From Alistipes sp. CAG:831 (GTDB taxonomy: Bacteria; Bacteroidota; Bacteroidia; Bacteroidales; UBA932), in NCBI GenBank assembly GCA_000432775.1, contig HF990407.1:1-16216 (forward strand): a stretch of 16,216 nucleotides of DNA, in the 5' to 3' direction. Below, one piece after another: positions 13,627 through 16,216 of this stretch (the first letter of the stretch is position 1; every line of letters begins with the position of its first letter). Under the pieces are notes generated by a model. It made no database searches. It was not told the DNA's origin and saw only the letters and a program-made list of their open reading frames with translations. A program made the translations under genes and the position numbers.

Positions 13627-14382
13627 ATGGCAGAAGATATTCAGAACCCCGGACTGGAAACTGCGGCAGAACTGACCGCAAACGGTAGCGGAGCCAATAC
13701 CGGAGCAGAGACCTGGGCCGAGACTGAGGCCAAAACTGAGGCCGGGAGCGGTCCCGACACCAAGACCGACACAAGGGCCGCGGCCGAAGCTGTCACAACG
13801 GCACCTGAGAGCGAGGCCAGGACTGATTCCCGGACTGACACAGATGACAACGGGCTGGCCCTGAAAGCCATGTCCGGAGACACACGGGCATTCTCATCCC
13901 TGGCCGCCCGCTACACCAGCCAGCTGCGCCTCTACATCCAGACCATCTGCCCCAACCCCACCGATGCCGAGGACATCTGCCAGGAAAGCCTCCGGAAAGC
14001 CTACCAGAACATCGGTACATTCAACCCGGAGTACCTGTTCAGGAGCTGGATATTCTCCATTGCCCGCAACACCACGATTGACCACATCCGCCGCCGCAAC
14101 AACTTCACCACCGTCAAACTGACCGAAACCGACGAACCAGTCACAGATGGCCACGAAACAGAAAGTTCCCCCGAGGAACACATGATTGACGACCAGTCCT
14201 ACGACCTCTTCATCCGCACCATCGCCGCCCTCCCCGACCGCTACCGCCGGATAGCCGAACTGCGCCTGCTCCACGACCTCTCCTACCAGGACATCGCCGA
14301 CGAGACCGGCCTCCCCCTCAACACTGTCCGCACCCGTATCCGCCGCGCCAAGCACCTCATCGAGCAGATGATGAACCGGTAA
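13627..14382 (+). CDS. ECF-type RNA polymerase sigma factor with low-complexity N-terminus
   Basis: A 251-residue protein. Region 2 spans about residues 76-160, with DAEDICQESLRKAYQNI and the promoter-melting/-10 recognition helix WIFSIARNTTIDHIRRRN. Region 4 spans about 193-247, with LPDRYRRIAELRLLHDLSYQDIADETGL and the RTRIRRAKHLI recognition helix. Both are standard for extracytoplasmic-function sigma factors of Bacteroidota, which direct core polymerase to stress or envelope genes. Unusual is a ~75-residue N-terminal extension rich in Ala, Thr, Glu and Asp with imperfect repeats (AETWAETEAKTEAG). No in-frame ATG occurs between Met1 and Met82, which lies after the start of region 2, so the extension is probably translated. 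No anti-sigma gene follows. It sits 46 nt after polA, possibly in its transcript. Confidence 0.9.
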   Translation: MAEDIQNPGLETAAELTANGSGANTGAETWAETEAKTEAGSGPDTKTDTRAAAEAVTTAPESEARTDSRTDTDDNGLALKAMSGDTRAFSSLAARYTSQLRLYIQTICPNPTDAEDICQESLRKAYQNIGTFNPEYLFRSWIFSIARNTTIDHIRRRNNFTTVKLTETDEPVTDGHETESSPEEHMIDDQSYDLFIRTIAALPDRYRRIAELRLLHDLSYQDIADETGLPLNTVRTRIRRAKHLIEQMMNR

Positions 14383-14780
14383 TCTCCCGGCCAGCATCTC
14401 AACGGTAGATTAACAGGCAGCCTCCCAAGCCGACATTCCGACCACAGCCTCATTGCCGTCATTTCCGGATACCCTCCACCTTCTGCATCACTTTCCACCT
14501 TCCAATAAACAACTATTCGCAAACTTACCTCCTATATCATCTTCTCCCGACGCCAGAGTTGCTTCATCCTTCAACCTTATCGCATTGACAAGAGCCCCTT
14601 TGACCAACTGCATGGTGGCAGTCCGTATTAGACCGTATCGAACATTTACAGAAATGGCTATCCGCAAAAATACCCCTTGCCACAAGAAATGACCATATTT
14701 TGCACTTTCTGTATGTTGTTGCAATTAAGTCAGTGTATTACAATCAAAGAACTGCTGCATAATGAAAATCTCTTGATTTT
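14383..14780. other. Intergenic stretch, no gene supported
   Basis: About 400 nt after the sigma factor gene. Small open frames on both strands are not backed by homology, start signals or codon pattern. No strong hairpin plus T-run is seen after the sigma gene, so its terminator is not located. Composition shifts from GC-rich to AT-rich towards the palindromic element on the right. It may hold decayed sequence, but nothing is recognised. Confidence 0.5.
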
Positions 14781-15025
14781 GGGCAAGTGATGGACAGAAT
14801 ATTGTACCCTGCTTTTAACGAATTTACTTCGGGGTGCACTCAATTTTTCAAACAGGTGAAAATCAACAACCTGCAAAACCTGCTGCACATTTGACCTGCC
14901 TCAAAAAAGGGCTGATGTGCAGCACGTTTTGCGACAGTCTGATTTACAAGGGCATTTTTCTTCCTTGTGCACCCCGAAGTAAATTCGTTGAAAGCAGGGT
15001 GCAATATTCTGCTCACCACTTGCCC
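14781..15025. repeat. 245-bp imperfect palindrome, MITE-like
   Basis: The outer arms 14781-14838 and 14968-15025 are reverse complements at 53 of 58 positions, and all five differences are transitions. The inner arms 14873-14890 and 14915-14932 match at 17 of 18. Both pairs share the same centre (about 14903), so the whole unit is one large palindrome. A single strand would form a very long hairpin. No transposase is encoded. TTGATT occurs just outside each end (14773-14778 and 15032-15037), possibly a target duplication, but unaligned by a few bases. A miniature inverted-repeat element is the likeliest reading; a long hairpin RNA gene is an alternative. Confidence 0.75.
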
Positions 15026-15047
15026 AAATAATTGATTGCGATGATAA

Positions 15048-15102
15048 ACTCCTTCGGAAGGAGTCGACATTCTGCCCATTTACCTACTCCTTCGGAAGGA
15101 GT
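15048..15102. repeat. Two copies of the dispersed palindromic 17-mer
   Basis: Perfect ACTCCTTCGGAAGGAGT at 15048-15064 and 15086-15102, 38 bp apart, between the large palindrome and rsmG. The same 17-mer occurs three times in bases 33-204. On each side it is found in pairs outside genes. Confidence 0.85.
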
Positions 15103-15122
15103 TGTTAAAGACAGTCAAGGCA

Positions 15123-15153
15123 TTTGAACCTTTGCATATTTTACATAATTTTG
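15123..15153 (+). promoter_or_regulatory. Promoter of rsmG, start at or next to the ATG
   Basis: TTTG (15123-15126), 19 nt, TAATTTTG (15146-15153). The expected transcription start, 5-7 nt beyond the -7 box, coincides with the rsmG ATG at 15158, so the transcript may be leaderless. Confidence 0.65.
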
Positions 15154-15157
15154 CGGC

Positions 15158-15967
15158 ATGAACGAAGAAATTGTTTTCAAATACTTTCCGGAGCTGGACG
15201 CACGTCAGCGGGAGCAGATGGCCGCCCTCGGACAGCTGTATGTGGAGTGGAATGCCAGGATCAATGTAATCTCGCGCAAGGACATGGACTCGCTGTACCT
15301 TCACCACGTCCTGCACTCGCTGGCACTGGTTCGGTACATCAGGGATAAAGGACTTATTCACACTGGTAATGCAGCCGTCCCTCCAGACAACTCCACCCCA
15401 GAAAGCCCAGCCCTAGACAGTCCCAGCCCAGACAGTCCCAGTCCAGACAGTTCCAGCCCAGACAGTTCCAGCCCAGACAGTCCCGCCACACCTTCCTTCA
15501 GTCCACACCCCCGCGCTGCCTCTGCCGCACATTTCCTGGACGCCGGCTGTGGAGGAGGTTTCCCAGGGATTCCGATGGCCATAGCCATGCCGGAGTGCCG
15601 TTTCACACTTTGCGACTCCATTGCCAAAAAGATACGGGTCGTGACAGAGATATCCAATACTCTGGGACTGAACAATGTAAGGCCGGCCTGGAGCAGAACC
15701 GAGGACTTGGGTGCCGAATACCGCTGTGACTGGGTGGTATCCAGGGCGGTGACAGAACTGCGCCGGTTCATTCCCCTTGTACGGCATCTGTATTCCAAGG
15801 GCATACTGTACCTCAAGGGCGGAGACCTCTCCGAAGAGATTGCCGCCTGCGTAAAGGAATGCCGCATCGACCCTGCTACGGTCTCCGTCACAGATATTTC
15901 CGGATATTTTAGCGAAGAATTTTTCGAAAGTAAAAAGATTATTTGCATTTTCCCGCAAAAGCACTAA
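15158..15967 (+). CDS. rsmG: 16S rRNA (guanine-527-N7) methyltransferase RsmG with repeat insertion
   Basis: A 269-residue protein, about 60 longer than usual for the family (E. coli RsmG has 207). Residues 1-62 form the N-terminal helical part (LYVEWNARINVISRKDMDSLYLHHVLHSLAL). The SAM-binding loop is LDAGCGGGFPGIP (127-139); LCDSIAKKIR, DWVVSRAV (191-198) and YLKGGDL (218-224) are further family motifs. The enzyme uses S-adenosylmethionine to methylate N7 of G527 in the 530 loop of 16S rRNA. Between the helical part and the SAM motif there is an insertion (about 66-123) with Ser-Pro-Asp repeats encoded by five 15-bp units. It is followed by rpmH from its own promoter. The start is set by the family N-terminus and the preceding promoter. 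No catalytic residue seems lost. Confidence 0.95.
   Translation: MNEEIVFKYFPELDARQREQMAALGQLYVEWNARINVISRKDMDSLYLHHVLHSLALVRYIRDKGLIHTGNAAVPPDNSTPESPALDSPSPDSPSPDSSSPDSSSPDSPATPSFSPHPRAASAAHFLDAGCGGGFPGIPMAIAMPECRFTLCDSIAKKIRVVTEISNTLGLNNVRPAWSRTEDLGAEYRCDWVVSRAVTELRRFIPLVRHLYSKGILYLKGGDLSEEIAACVKECRIDPATVSVTDISGYFSEEFFESKKIICIFPQKH
15404..15478 (+). repeat. Five 15-bp in-frame repeats inside rsmG
   Basis: Units at 15404, 15419, 15434, 15449 and 15464 all encode a five-residue block of the form S-[PS]-x-x-D; the consensus unit contains CCAGACAGT. Because the unit is a multiple of three, gain or loss keeps the frame. Confidence 0.9.
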
Positions 15968-15972
15968 CTTTG
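15942..15972 (+). promoter_or_regulatory. Promoter of rpmH
   Basis: TTTG (15942-15945), 19 nt, TAACTTTG (15965-15972), a perfect fit to the Bacteroidota consensus that overlaps the end of rsmG. The predicted start near 15979 leaves about 30 nt of leader. Confidence 0.8.
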
Positions 15973-16008
15973 CGCTCCATTTTACTGACAAATAATAGAT
16001 TTTAGAAT

Positions 16009-16161
16009 ATGAAACGTACTTTCCAACCGTCACAGCGCAAGCGCCGTAACAAACACGGCTTCCGCGAGCGCATGTCCACCCCCAACGGACGCCGCGTCCT
16101 CGCTGCACGCCGTCGTCACGGCCGTAAGAAACTGACCGTTTCTTCCGAGGATCTGTACTAA
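16009..16161 (+). CDS. rpmH: 50S ribosomal protein L34
   Basis: A 50-codon gene encoding a very basic protein, MKRTFQPSQRKRRNKHGFRE at the N-terminus, then the family signature RMSTPNGRRVLAARRRHGRK (residues 21-40). The tail LTVSSEDLY is somewhat longer and more acidic than in E. coli L34 (46 residues), as is common in Bacteroidota. It binds 23S rRNA in the large ribosomal subunit. It has its own promoter at the end of rsmG and a terminator immediately downstream. In many bacteria rpmH lies by dnaA and the origin; here the neighbour is rsmG, also often an origin-proximal gene. Confidence 0.97.
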   Translation: MKRTFQPSQRKRRNKHGFRERMSTPNGRRVLAARRRHGRKKLTVSSEDLY

Positions 16162-16191
16162 CAGAGACTCACGTCAGCTTACAGCATAGAC

Positions 16192-16216
16192 AGGCCGGTA
16201 GATTTTCTACCGGCCT
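16192..16216 (+). terminator. Terminator hairpin after rpmH
   Basis: AGGCCGGTAGA (16192-16202) and TCTACCGGCCT (16206-16216) form a perfect 11-bp stem with a TTT loop, 31 nt past the stop. The window ends at the stem, so a T-run cannot be checked. Confidence 0.75.

Noticed and set aside
14488..14724. 78-codon minus-strand ORF in the gap after the sigma gene
   Set aside because: No recognised motif, start signal or promoter; kept as possible decayed sequence only.
14834..15079. Small ORFs on both strands inside the 245-bp palindrome
   Set aside because: They follow from the palindromic sequence; the two strands give mirror-like products and neither has coding support.

Overview
The window looks chromosomal and comes from a member of the Bacteroidota, most likely Bacteroidales. 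Nearly every promoter I can place fits the Bacteroidota pattern (TTTG or TTG, about 19-20 nt, then TAnnTTTG), Shine-Dalgarno sequences are mostly absent, and the lipoprotein and outer-membrane barrel types fit. Species cannot be fixed. The housekeeping genes are clearly GC-rich, while about 1.2-6.86 kb is AT-rich, which points to an acquired segment.

Layout. Positions 1-1200 hold a 116-bp tandem repeat with a palindromic 17-mer, a small four-helix membrane protein gene (minus strand), and a repeat-rich stretch with two 105-bp tandem units and a doubtful ORF. About 1.2-6.86 kb is interpreted as an integrated mobile element. In order it holds a promoter with a highly structured leader or small RNA, a lipoprotein gene and an outer-membrane barrel gene ending in a terminator; a replication-initiator-like protein and a NUMOD3-like small protein (minus strand); an AT-rich control region; a small serine recombinase; and a 51-aa ORF translationally coupled to a large serine recombinase. 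The large recombinase ORF runs out of the element, through a host terminator and antisense through tRNA-Leu(UAG).

The right flank is chromosomal: tRNA-Leu, an SLC13-type transporter and a PLP aminotransferase on the minus strand; then queD, polA and an ECF sigma gene on the plus strand, probably co-transcribed. A 775-nt gap follows, with a 245-bp imperfect palindrome and two more copies of the 17-mer. The window ends with rsmG, which carries an in-frame 15-bp repeat insertion, and rpmH with its terminator.

How the genes work together. The two recombinases and the initiator are the likely integration/excision and replication machinery of the element, and the lipoprotein/barrel pair looks like envelope cargo. 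The flanking genes are ordinary informational and metabolic functions: replication/repair, ribosome modification, queuosine synthesis, transport and amino-acid transamination. The most unusual points are the integrase reading through the tRNA, the structured RNA before the cargo pair, the large palindrome, and low-complexity insertions in otherwise conserved proteins (RsmG, the sigma factor, and the degenerate proofreading domain of Pol I).
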